This document shows, one piece after another, positions 1 through 9,244 of a stretch of 64,000 nt of DNA. A program made the translations under genes and the position numbers. Location: NCBI GenBank assembly GCA_028688225.1, contig JAQTYQ010000011.1, forward strand, positions 1-64,000, written 5' to 3'. The stretch's first letter is position 1; every line of letters begins with the position of its first letter. Below the pieces are notes generated by a model. That model saw only the letters and a program-made list of their open reading frames with translations. It ran no database searches and was not told the DNA's origin. Source of the stretch: Opitutaceae bacterium (GTDB lineage: Bacteria > Verrucomicrobiota > Verrucomicrobiia > Opitutales > Opitutaceae).

Positions 1-416
1 GTGAAGTCGTCGCTGGGGTTCATGGCGTCGAGTACAGGCACCAACTTTGGCATCGCTCACCGCGTTGTGACCAGCTGTGCGCGCCAGCGCACCACTTTTT
101 CCGAGCGCCGTCTCGGAAAAAGGCCGCTCACTATCCTTGAGTCTGTTGTTTTCCTGCGTGCATTTTTTCGTAACCGCCTGAAAGGCAGTACCCACGAATG
201 CACACTAATGGCCACGAATTCTTGGCAACCCATTCGTGCCAATTCGTGTGGATTCGTGGGCAAAAACTCCCATTCCATTTGGTTGCGGCTCCGCCGCGGT
301 AGGAAATCCGTGGTCAAAAGGATCGGCGGCTCCGGCTGGCTGCGCCGGAAGACGACCGGATTTGCCGCTTGCGTCGGTCAATTGGAAATCGGAAATCTCA
401 ACTCGAAAACCCCGCC

Positions 417-501
417 GCCCGGGTGGTGAAATTGGCAGACACGAGGGTCTTAGAAGCCCTTGCCGCAAGGCTTGCCGGTTCGAGTCCGGCCCCGGGCACC
501 A
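417..501 (+). tRNA. tRNA-Leu (anticodon UAG)
   Basis: GCCCGGG...CCCGGGC acceptor stem, encoded CCA, GGTTCGAGTCC T-arm, anticodon stem-loop AGGGT-CTTAGAA-GCCCT, long variable arm. Confidence 0.95.
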
Positions 502-732
502 GCCTCCGCCCTACGGGCTTCAGCCGTCGCCAAGGCTATGGCTGACAAGACGGCTGGCAGGCCACCCTTGAGCATACGGGGGTTTGGTCTTCGTGGGAGA
601 ACACGGGGGGCGGAGGCTGTCCTCCGTAGCTGGGCGAAGGCGGGCATTACCCTCAAGGTCCTGCTGTCTCTTGCGAAAGCCACCGCGGGTTTGCCTTGCC
701 GGGTGTGGTTCCCGTAGCGTCAGTTATATCGC

Positions 733-1467
733 ATGGACACCGCCGGCAATCCCCAGCCCGCAACCTCCGCCCTGGCGCCGGCCACCTGGCTTTCCGCCTG
801 GCCCGATGCGCTGGCTTTTGCCGGGGGACTGGCGCTGGCCTGGTGGTTCCAATGGCAGGTGCGCGATCTGGTGTGGAGCCTGTGGCTTTCGAGCCTGCTC
901 GTGGGTTATGCGATGATCGTCTGGAACATCCTGTGTCCGGTGATCGCGGCCCGCCGGGAGGCGGCGGGCAACGGGGCTCCGTTTCTGGCCCAGGCGGGCA
1001 TCACGGGCTTTATGCTGCTCGGCGCCCTGTTCATGCTGGCGTTCTTCACGTTCCATTTCGGCATGTTTCATTTTGTGCACTCGGCCTTCCTCAGCCTCTT
1101 TTTCCCGGTGTCCGGGGCGCCGGCGCGGGGTTTCCCCTCGGCATCACTCTACCTGCAGGTGTTGGCCGCGTACTGGCCGTTTGTGCTGGTGGCGGCGGTG
1201 GCGGAACGAAAGGCTTTTCGCCCGCCCGGCAGAGCCGCGCCGGACACGTCAGTCAAAGCGGCGGACGTGAACCGGCGCCTGGCCGAAAGGGCCAGGGGTG
1301 GTGCCATGATGGAACCGTACAAAAACGTGATCCGGCTGCACCTGCTGATCTTCTTCTTCGCCTTCGCCCACTTCGCCCGGGTGGAAAACTTTTTCGTCTA
1401 CGCGGTCGTCTATGCCGTCTACTTCTTCCCGTGGCGGCTGGTGAAGAAGAATCAGGCAGCGTCCTGA
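733..1467 (+). CDS. Multi-pass membrane protein, DUF6498-like
   Basis: 244 aa ORF with several hydrophobic segments; FHFGMFHFVH motif. Confidence 0.7.
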   Translation: MDTAGNPQPATSALAPATWLSAWPDALAFAGGLALAWWFQWQVRDLVWSLWLSSLLVGYAMIVWNILCPVIAARREAAGNGAPFLAQAGITGFMLLGALFMLAFFTFHFGMFHFVHSAFLSLFFPVSGAPARGFPSASLYLQVLAAYWPFVLVAAVAERKAFRPPGRAAPDTSVKAADVNRRLAERARGGAMMEPYKNVIRLHLLIFFFAFAHFARVENFFVYAVVYAVYFFPWRLVKKNQAAS

Positions 1468-1500
1468 ATCGTGACGACGGTTTGGGCTTGCGCGTTGGTT

Positions 1501-1550
1501 GTAGCCGGGGTCGGCGACCCCGGCTGACCGGCCTCAACGAGGCCGGCTAC
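1501..1550. repeat. Palindromic intergenic repeat GTAGCCGGGGTCGGCGACCCCGGC..GGCCTCAACGAGGCCGGCTAC
   Basis: Two internal hairpins; related copies near 6080 (partial) and 17076. Confidence 0.7.
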
Positions 1551-1620
1551 AGAAACCATGGTTCCGGTTGGTAAGGTTCAGCATGAAATCATGGTCTAAT
1601 CGCATAATCCCATTGAGGTT

Positions 1621-4600
1621 TTACTTGGCCACGCCGATGTCGATGGCACCGATGTCAAGCGTCTGCTGCCGGTCCTGCAGCCGGACCGTCAGGCGTTTTT
1701 CCCTCTGGGCGGGGGCCCCGAAGCCGGTGATCAGGCGGACCTGAACCGTGACGGGTCCAAGGGCAGTCTGCCGGCGGTCGCCATAATAATTGATCTGCAC
1801 CCGGTAGGGGCCGGACTTCGGAGCGCGGAGCATGAACTCCTCCGGGCCGTAGCCTTGGGTGAAATCCCGGGACATGCATCCGCCCTGATAAGTGAGCGGA
1901 TGGTCGTAGCGCGCGGTTTCGCCGTTGGGATCGGTCACCCACAGGTCGATGTCGCAATCGTTGGCATCCCAGGTGAGCACGGCGCGGAGGTCGACGGGCA
2001 GGTTCTTCTGCAGCCGCGGATCGACCTTGCCCAGATCGAGTTTCTGTCCGCCGGTGGCGGCGATGGCGTTCAGCTCGGAAAGGGCGATCAGCTCGATTTC
2101 CGGGAAGCGGCTGTCCCAGGGCCGGTCGACCACCACCCAGAGGAGATCCACGGCGCGCTGGTATTGTTTCAACGCCGCGCAGGTGAGCGCGAGGTCCCGG
2201 TGGCTTTGCGGTTCATCCGGCCGGAGGGCGAGCACGCGCTCGAACAGCGGAAGGGCCAGGTCCGGGCGATCCGCCTGCACCAGCCGCTGGGCCAGCACCC
2301 GCAGCAATGCGACGTCCTCCAGCTCGAGTTCGGCGAGGTTCGAGAGGATCCGCAGGGCGGTGTCCCCGTCGCCGCGTTCGAAGAAAAAGTCCGCGACGTC
2401 GAGGAAGAAACCCGGCTGCCGGGCATGGTCGGTCCGCTCCTCGAGATAAACCGCGTAAGCCTGTCCGGGGGACGCGCGGCGCAGCCGTTCCAGGTAGCCG
2501 GTGTCGGGCGACCAGCGCTGGAGGGAGATGGTGGCGGCGGTTTCGGACTGGGTTGGGGCCGCGGTGCTGCCTTCACCCTTTGCCTGGTCATTGGATTCGG
2601 GAATGGAAAGGGAAACGCCTCCTCCGTCCATGCCGCTGGCGTCCATGGCCACGCGGGCGGGCGCGCTGGCCCGTGATCCCGCCAAGGTTGTGGCTGCACG
2701 ATAGTTCACGGTTTCGTCCGTTTCGACGGCGAATGCGCTTAAGTGCACTTCCTCATCTGCGTCCAGTGTGAAGGGAGATACGGCGCCAGGGGTGGCAGCC
2801 GGTAGGGCGTCCCCAACATCCTCAATCGCATGAGGGGGCGGGGCGGGACGGCCCGGAGTAGTCGGCACCGGCTCCGGGACCACCGTCTCCTTGGATGGGG
2901 GTGGAGGCGTGTCCTTCGGAAAGTTCTTTTCCCACCAGGCCAGCCGCTCCTTGAAAAGGCTGACGATCATTTCGCGATGTTCGTCGTGCGTCTTCTGGCG
3001 ACCACCGGCGACCGCCTGCCGCTGGGCGTTCCATTCCGCCAGCAGTTCGTCGGGTGGCGTGATGTCGTAGCGCACATAGTCGGCCACCGTCTCCAGCACG
3101 ATGAGCGACGTGTCCGGCGTCACGATGCCGAACTCACGGCTCGTGCGGCGGATGTCCTCGCGGTTGGCGGCATGATCGGTCGCGAGAAAGCTGATTTTGG
3201 AGGCGGCCCAGCCGCGGGCGGCAAGATGGCCCGGGTTTTCTCCCGCATGCACCGTGACCTCGACCGCGCGGGCGTCGCCGTCGTGGTGCCCGAGTCTGAG
3301 GCTGAGCGTGGCTTCGGGCCGCCGCAGGATGCCGGTGATCACCAGGGTTCCCCCGGTCACGGCTGCGCCCGGCTCGGGGAACACCTGCGCGGCGGCTTCG
3401 GGGTTGTGCTCGATGCCGAGCACGCGCAGCGATTCCGACCGCAGAACAGCGGCGGCGCGGGCGGGATCCATCTCGAGCAGATTTACAAACTCGCCGGCCT
3501 GCCGGTTGGCCAGGCCGCGCAACCAGGCCGGATCGGCGCGCGGACTGGCGAGCACCGCATGCACCGTCCCGTGCAAGGGCAGGCGGGCGGAGGCCGTTCC
3601 ATAGTTCAGGAGGCCATCGGAAAACAGCAGCCATTCTCCGACCGCGGGATCGTCCTTGAGGCCGTCGAGGGACGTGGCTCCGTCGTAAATGGTGTTTTCA
3701 AGCTCGCGCTTCAGGGCGGACCAGTCGCCACCCTGCACCTTGAAGCTGACGGGGGCCGAGGCATGGTCGCGCAGGTTGATCAACCGCACCTCCACGCTGC
3801 CCACCGTCGCAAACCAGGCGTCGAGCAGGGTGAATTCGCGCTGGTGATCGCGCTCGCGGCCCGAGCCGGAACTGTCCCAGAGCAGGCCGACGACACGCGG
3901 TGCCGGGCGGGGCTTCGACGCGCCGATGACCGGCACCTCCGCGTAGAAATACTCCTGCTCCCGGAAACGCTCTGTGAGCACGCGCGGGTGCTCCAGGAGC
4001 GGCAGGGAGAGCTCCACCAGGCCGCGGGCGGTGAAATTCGTCCGTTCGATTTCGAGGAATTTGCCGTCGCGCCAGGCCGGCAGCTCGAGGGCCAGGGTGG
4101 TCCGCACCTGGGCGGGCGTGCGGCCGGCGGCGTAGGCCGTGAGAGCGAGCCGGAAGGTTTTCAACGGCTCGGGAAAGTCCAGGTTCAGCCGGTAGGCGGG
4201 CTGGCCGGAGGTTCGCGCGACATCCTCCTGGTAGGCGATGACCACCCGGCGCCGGCCGTGGGCGGGGAGGGGATAGATCCGGGCGCGGTAGTTGTTGCCG
4301 GCCGTCTGTTCGAGGAGCCCGGGATCGACCCCGCGGCGCTCGATCTGCTCAAAGACGACCTGGCCGCGCGCCTTGTCCACCGGCACGGCCTCGCGCAGGC
4401 GGCCGTTCACATCCAAGGCAAAGCGGACGACGCTTTGGCCGTCGAGCAGCGGAAACAGAAACGTGCCCTCGAGAACCCGCGAATTGGGATTATAGAAGGT
4501 GAGGTCAAAAGTGGTGACGGCGATCCGGCCGGTGACTTCCGTCGTGACCAGGGCCGATTCGACTGCCACCGGCGCCGTATTTTTGTCGGTCAGCTCCACG

Positions 4601-4848
4601 CGCTGGGCTTGGAGCGGCAGGCTGATCCAGCCGGTGGCTAGGAGAGCCAGCACGAGAACAAAGGGATGTTTGCCAAGGGTAGGGGCGGTTATCCTTAACC
4701 GCCCGCCGGCACGGAAAAATGGACACGGCGCGTTAGGGATAACGCGCCCCACCCGTGTTGTCGCCCGTCCGGGGCGGTTTACCTGGAAAAGGGATTGGAA
4801 AACATGTCCTGGGTGAAAAGAGATCAGGGAGGGAAGGAATGATTTCAT
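1621..4848 (-). CDS. VIT domain / TPR / C-terminal DUF2135-like protein
   Basis: N-terminal VIT-like region (VESALVTTEVTGRIAVTTFDLTFYNPNSRVLEGTFLFPL), vWA-like middle, TPR-like region, C-terminal LTWDANDCDIDLWVTDPNGE...YGPEEFML. Confidence 0.85.
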   Translation of the reverse strand: MKSFLPSLISFHPGHVFQSLFQVNRPGRATTRVGRVIPNAPCPFFRAGGRLRITAPTLGKHPFVLVLALLATGWISLPLQAQRVELTDKNTAPVAVESALVTTEVTGRIAVTTFDLTFYNPNSRVLEGTFLFPLLDGQSVVRFALDVNGRLREAVPVDKARGQVVFEQIERRGVDPGLLEQTAGNNYRARIYPLPAHGRRRVVIAYQEDVARTSGQPAYRLNLDFPEPLKTFRLALTAYAAGRTPAQVRTTLALELPAWRDGKFLEIERTNFTARGLVELSLPLLEHPRVLTERFREQEYFYAEVPVIGASKPRPAPRVVGLLWDSSGSGRERDHQREFTLLDAWFATVGSVEVRLINLRDHASAPVSFKVQGGDWSALKRELENTIYDGATSLDGLKDDPAVGEWLLFSDGLLNYGTASARLPLHGTVHAVLASPRADPAWLRGLANRQAGEFVNLLEMDPARAAAVLRSESLRVLGIEHNPEAAAQVFPEPGAAVTGGTLVITGILRRPEATLSLRLGHHDGDARAVEVTVHAGENPGHLAARGWAASKISFLATDHAANREDIRRTSREFGIVTPDTSLIVLETVADYVRYDITPPDELLAEWNAQRQAVAGGRQKTHDEHREMIVSLFKERLAWWEKNFPKDTPPPPSKETVVPEPVPTTPGRPAPPPHAIEDVGDALPAATPGAVSPFTLDADEEVHLSAFAVETDETVNYRAATTLAGSRASAPARVAMDASGMDGGGVSLSIPESNDQAKGEGSTAAPTQSETAATISLQRWSPDTGYLERLRRASPGQAYAVYLEERTDHARQPGFFLDVADFFFERGDGDTALRILSNLAELELEDVALLRVLAQRLVQADRPDLALPLFERVLALRPDEPQSHRDLALTCAALKQYQRAVDLLWVVVDRPWDSRFPEIELIALSELNAIAATGGQKLDLGKVDPRLQKNLPVDLRAVLTWDANDCDIDLWVTDPNGETARYDHPLTYQGGCMSRDFTQGYGPEEFMLRAPKSGPYRVQINYYGDRRQTALGPVTVQVRLITGFGAPAQREKRLTVRLQDRQQTLDIGAIDIGVAK
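4683..4748. repeat. Paired REP-like hairpins (GGGCGGTTA-TCCT-TAACCGCCC and GGCGCGTTA-GGGA-TAACGCGCC)
   Basis: Two perfect 9-bp-stem inverted repeats of the same family, 22 bp apart. Confidence 0.8.
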
Positions 4849-4981
4849 GGGATGAGCGGGGGAGAAGGGTGGACCGGCCGACCTAGGAAACGGGATTCGG
4901 GGCTTCCAACATTCAACAGACGACCGGCCGCGCATTTTCTTAGATGCGTCATTGTGCGGTGCGGCGCCATGGATCGCGGCG

Positions 4982-5890
4982 TTATCGTCCGCCTGCCTTC
5001 CGTTCGAATGCGAAGAGGTATTGCTGCGCCAGGCCGGCGTGCGCCCCGAAATGCACCCGGCCGAAGTGGGCGATCTGCTGGGGCGCCCAGCCTTCCAGCC
5101 CATAGCGGGCTTTCATCGCCCTGATGATCCACACATCCACGGGAAACGCCTCGAAGCGGCCGGCGCCGAACAGGAGCACGCAGTCCGCCACTTTTTCGCC
5201 CACGCCGGGCAGTTCGCGCAGCCGCTCCTTGGCCTCGGCGTAAGGCAGTTGTCCGGTCTGTTCCAGCCAGTCCGGCCGCCCGGCGAGGAACTGTGCGGTC
5301 TGCTGCACATAGCGCGCCCGGAAGCCGAGCAGACAGGCCCGCAGGTCCTCCTCCCGCACTGCGGCCAGTTCGGTCCACGTGGGCAGGCGGTGGAACTCCG
5401 GCACGATTTCGCGGCCGTGCCGCCGGGCCAGCAGTTCGATCATCTGCTTGATCTGCACGATCTGCTTGGTGGCGCTGCAGAGAAAGCCCAGCAGCGTCTC
5501 GCCCAACGGCTGCCGGAGCAGGCGCAGCCCGCGGAACGACTCGAGGCAACGGGCCAGGTGCGGGTCGCTTCGCCACGGCAGGCCGTCGGCCAGCCGGGCA
5601 AAGCCGGTCCCGGCGGCGAAATACGGCGGCAGTTTGTGGGCGACGGTTTCGGCGAGAGTCTGTGGCGCGGACCACAACAAGGCGCCCTGCTCCGAGAGCT
5701 TGAGGCGCGCCACGCAATCGGACCATACTCCCTGCCAGGAGCCGTCCGCCGTGCGGACCCAGCGGAAGGCTTGGCCGCCGTCGAGGATCTCGGCCAGCAC
5801 GGCGGGCGCCAACATTTCGGACTGACCGGCTTCCGGCGGCGGATCTAGGACGAGCGGCTGCCAGTCGGACCAAGCGAGGAAAGAAGGCAT
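4982..5890 (-). CDS. 8-oxoguanine DNA glycosylase/lyase (OGG1-like, HhH-GPD)
   Basis: LGFLCSATKQIVQIKQMIELLAR, LRELPGVGEKVADCVLLFGAGRFEAFPVDVWI (HhH-GPD with Lys and Asp). Confidence 0.85.
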   Translation of the reverse strand: MPSFLAWSDWQPLVLDPPPEAGQSEMLAPAVLAEILDGGQAFRWVRTADGSWQGVWSDCVARLKLSEQGALLWSAPQTLAETVAHKLPPYFAAGTGFARLADGLPWRSDPHLARCLESFRGLRLLRQPLGETLLGFLCSATKQIVQIKQMIELLARRHGREIVPEFHRLPTWTELAAVREEDLRACLLGFRARYVQQTAQFLAGRPDWLEQTGQLPYAEAKERLRELPGVGEKVADCVLLFGAGRFEAFPVDVWIIRAMKARYGLEGWAPQQIAHFGRVHFGAHAGLAQQYLFAFERKAGGR

Positions 5891-6110
5891 AGGGATGGAT
5901 GGTGCCGGGATAGCTATAGGGTAGGAATGTCTTATGGTGACGCGACGCCTCCGTCGCGTGTTCCCTCGTTCTGCTGGCCAGCAGAACGGCGACGAGGGGC
6001 GTCGCCACTCCAGTTTACAGGCTGTCCACGGCATACACTGAAAGTGTGAAGTAACCAGGCTATGGCAGGCGGCTCCACTTGTAGCCGGGGTCGCCCCCAC
6101 GCCATCTCCT

Positions 6111-6590
6111 TCATTTCTCCGGCATTTCCCAGAGGAAGCTTTCTTTTGCGATCAGGGTTTTGCCGCCGGCCGCGAGCAGGCGCAGCTGCCACGCCACGGG
6201 CCGGATCTTCGCGTCGGGCCAGTCGGCGCCGGTGAGTCCAAGCTGATAGACCGGGCTGCCGGCCGGAATGTCGGTGGGGAAGGTGAACGTCCTCGGCTCG
6301 GGCGAGGCCGGGGTGATGATCTGCAGCTCAAATTTTGCGCCGGCGAGCGGCAGATCCGTGTTCTTCAGCCGCACGAGCCAGTAGAAGCCGGCGCGCCGGG
6401 CGGGCTGCGAACGCAGCGGGATGATCCCGCCGGTGTTCTCCCGGCCGTCGAAATACTCGGACACGCGCTGGAACGATGCGGCGTCGCGCCAGCCGGTGAA
6501 GACCCGCACGATTTCGACTCCGGCGGCCTGGCTGCGGCCGGGCAGCAACAGCAGCAGGAGCAGCGGCAGGAGGCGCAGCAGGGATCTCAT
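6111..6590 (-). CDS. Secreted hypothetical protein
   Basis: Signal peptide MRSLLRLLPLLLLLLLPGRSQA. Confidence 0.6.
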   Translation of the reverse strand: MRSLLRLLPLLLLLLLPGRSQAAGVEIVRVFTGWRDAASFQRVSEYFDGRENTGGIIPLRSQPARRAGFYWLVRLKNTDLPLAGAKFELQIITPASPEPRTFTFPTDIPAGSPVYQLGLTGADWPDAKIRPVAWQLRLLAAGGKTLIAKESFLWEMPEK

Positions 6591-6686
6591 GTCACAGACG
6601 ATGATGGGCAATCCGCACCGGCACAAGGGCGCAGAGTGGAAAGCCCCGGCGGCCTTCCGCTCAACCGGTAGCCTTGGGGGAAGTAT

Positions 6687-6762
6687 GTAGCAGCCGACGT
6701 CAGGAGGCTGTCGAGAGAGAGGAATTGCCGCTAATCTCCAGCCTCGTCACCTCGGCTGCTAC
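6687..6762. repeat. Dispersed hairpin repeat, copy 1
   Basis: GTAGCAGCCGACGTCAGGAGGCTG ... CAGCCTCGTCACCTCGGCTGCTAC; arms identical to copy at 20611-20682. Confidence 0.85.
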
Positions 6763-6859
6763 GCCGTTGAGAGAGTTTCGACTGCATGGACGAAAACTAA
6801 GGCGCCATTGAGGGCGCAGGCATCCGTTGGTTTCGGTCATCGAAACGATGAGCTCCGCC

Positions 6860-8518
6860 TTACCGATCGAGGTACACGTCCTTGTACTGATGGATGCCGA
6901 GCAGCGCCGGGCGCCAGTTCCGCACCGCCGGATGGCAGAGGAAGACACGGGTGTTGAAAAAGACCGGCGCGATCGGCGCCGCATCCAGCAGGATGGCCTC
7001 GGCCTGCTGATAAAGCTCGTTGCGCCGCGCCGGGTCCTGCTCCGCCCCGGCCGCCCGGACCAGCCGGTCGTAGGCGGGATTCGCCCAGCCGGTGGAGTTG
7101 TTGCCGCCATCGGAGGTGAACAGCTCGAGATAAGTGCTGGGGTCGACGTAGTCGCCGATCCAGTGGGCATAGGAGATGTCGTAATTGAGCAGGCGCTCGT
7201 CGCTGAGCCACACGCGCTGCTCCTTGTTGGCGAGGGTGACCTCGATGCCGAGTTCGCGCCGCCACATCTGCTGGACGGCCTCCAGCAGCCGCTGGTTGAG
7301 TTCGAGGGTGGCAAACTGGATTTCCACCTTGGGAAAGCCGCGGCCACCGGGATAACCCGCCTCGGCGAGCAACCGCCGGGCCGCCGAAAAATCATCCGGG
7401 ATGCCGGCCCGGGCCGTGTAGCCGGCGGTATCCGGCGGTGTCAGGCAGTGCGCGGGTTGCTGGCCGCCGAGCAGGACGTCCCGGACCAGCGCGGTTCGGT
7501 CCAGGGCGCGGGCCAGCGCCTGGCGCACGTGCGGATCGCTGAAGGGCGGCCGCCGGGTGTTGAAGCGCATGAACGCGGTGTCGAGGAACGGATCGATGCG
7601 CAGGATCGCCGGTTGATCCCGGCGGTAGGCGGCAATCTTCGACAGCGGCACGTCGGAGGTCAGGTGCAGCTGGCCGGCGCGGAAAGCGGCCTCCTGCGTG
7701 GCCGCATTCTCGATCGGATAGAAGACCATGCGATTCAGCCGCACGTGCCGCGCGTCCCAGTAGTTTGGGTTGCGCCCGACCACGACGCGGCTGCCGGGCG
7801 ACCATTCCTGGAGGATGAAGGGTCCGTTGCAGACCATGTTTTCCGGCCGCGTCCACGGCACGGCACGGTCGTCGAACCGGCCGAATTTCTCCATGCTGGA
7901 CCGGTGCACCGGAAACCAGGCGGGCAGGGTGACCGCTGCCGCGAGATAAGGCGCGGGCCGCTCCAGGGTGAGTTCGAGGGTGGAGTCGTCGGGAACGCGC
8001 ACGCCGACCTGCGCGAAGTCGGTGATGCGTCCGGCATTGAAGGCCTCGGCGTTTTTCAACGGATAAAGCACGTAGGCGTACTCCGAGGCGAGCCGCGGCG
8101 ACAGGACGCGGTGGATGCCAAAGACGAAATCATGCGCCGTGAGGGCGTCGCCGTTGCTCCAGCGGGCGCCGGGCCGCAGGTGAAACCGCCAGACCAGTCC
8201 GTCGGCGGAGGTTTCCCAGCGCTCCGCCAGGGCGGGGATCGGTTGCGAGGTGCGCTCGTCGATGCCGGTCAGACCCTCGAAGAGCGCCAGCACGATGTTG
8301 AAGTCGTTGAACGAGACGACGACATGCGGGTCGAGGTCGCGCGGCTCGGAGCCGTTGCCGACGTAGAGCACATGGTCGCGGATGCCGGCCTCCACCGGCG
8401 TCTCGCGGTGCGCACAGCCAGTAACCCAGAGGCCAGCGGCCAGAAGACAGAGGACAACGGCCGGATGACAGGCAGCAGCAAGCAGAGAACGGACGCCGAC
8501 AACGTTGTCAGGACGCAT
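6860..8518 (-). CDS. Peptide ABC transporter substrate-binding protein (OppA/SBP family 5)
   Basis: Lipoprotein-like signal LLAAGLWVTGCAH; EPRDLDPHVV, LAERWETSADGLVWRFHLRPGARWSNGDALTAHDF. Confidence 0.9.
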   Translation of the reverse strand: MRPDNVVGVRSLLAAACHPAVVLCLLAAGLWVTGCAHRETPVEAGIRDHVLYVGNGSEPRDLDPHVVVSFNDFNIVLALFEGLTGIDERTSQPIPALAERWETSADGLVWRFHLRPGARWSNGDALTAHDFVFGIHRVLSPRLASEYAYVLYPLKNAEAFNAGRITDFAQVGVRVPDDSTLELTLERPAPYLAAAVTLPAWFPVHRSSMEKFGRFDDRAVPWTRPENMVCNGPFILQEWSPGSRVVVGRNPNYWDARHVRLNRMVFYPIENAATQEAAFRAGQLHLTSDVPLSKIAAYRRDQPAILRIDPFLDTAFMRFNTRRPPFSDPHVRQALARALDRTALVRDVLLGGQQPAHCLTPPDTAGYTARAGIPDDFSAARRLLAEAGYPGGRGFPKVEIQFATLELNQRLLEAVQQMWRRELGIEVTLANKEQRVWLSDERLLNYDISYAHWIGDYVDPSTYLELFTSDGGNNSTGWANPAYDRLVRAAGAEQDPARRNELYQQAEAILLDAAPIAPVFFNTRVFLCHPAVRNWRPALLGIHQYKDVYLDR

Positions 8519-8649
8519 CATCACCGGCGCGAAATGAAGCACGGCGGACGCCAGCCGCCAAGGGCCGTTTTTAGGTCGCCGTTCCGCCGCGGCTCGCGCA
8601 GAACCTTTTTTGCCGATTGTGGCTAAGAAATGCGCCGCCCGTGCGTGAC

Positions 8650-9213
8650 ATGAGGAGTCAACCGCCTGTGAACCCGGACCCATCACCGTCCACCCGCACC
8701 CATGAAAACGCCGCGTTTGTGCGCATTGCCGTCGAACAATACCAGGCCCCGCTGCTGCGCTATGCCGCCCGCCTGGTCGGCGACCCCGACCGGGCGCGCG
8801 ACGTGGTGCAGGACACGTTTGTCCGCCTCATGGCCCAGCCGCCGGCCGCAGTCGACAGCCACCTGGCCGAATGGCTCTTCACGGTGTGCCGGAACCGCGC
8901 GTTCGACATTCACCGCAAGGAGGGGCGCATGAAGCAATTCGCCGAGGGCGCCGTCGAGCGCGTCGCGGCCGTCGACCCACGGCCCGGCGCCGCGCTTGAG
9001 GCCGAGGAAACGCAGGCCGCGGTCCTGCGCCTCATCGACCGCCTGCCGGTCAACCAGCAGGAGGTCATCCGGCTGAAGTTCCAAAACGGCTTCAGCTACA
9101 AGGAAATCAGCCGCATCACGGAGCTCTCGGTGAGCAACGTGGGCTTTCTGATCCACACCGCCATCAAGACGCTGCGGCGCGAGTGGACGGTGGAAACGCA
9201 GGGCGCCGAATGA
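8650..9213 (+). CDS. ECF RNA polymerase sigma factor
   Basis: Sigma region 2 (GDPDRARDVVQDTFVRLM) and region 4 (LPVNQQEVIRLKFQNGFSYKEISRITELSVSNV). Confidence 0.9.
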   Translation: MRSQPPVNPDPSPSTRTHENAAFVRIAVEQYQAPLLRYAARLVGDPDRARDVVQDTFVRLMAQPPAAVDSHLAEWLFTVCRNRAFDIHRKEGRMKQFAEGAVERVAAVDPRPGAALEAEETQAAVLRLIDRLPVNQQEVIRLKFQNGFSYKEISRITELSVSNVGFLIHTAIKTLRREWTVETQGAE

Positions 9214-9244
9214 CGCGCGCCACCCACACCAGGAGACGAATGCC

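Noticed and set aside
2830-4641. 603-aa plus-strand ORF
   Set aside because: Antisense of the VIT protein.
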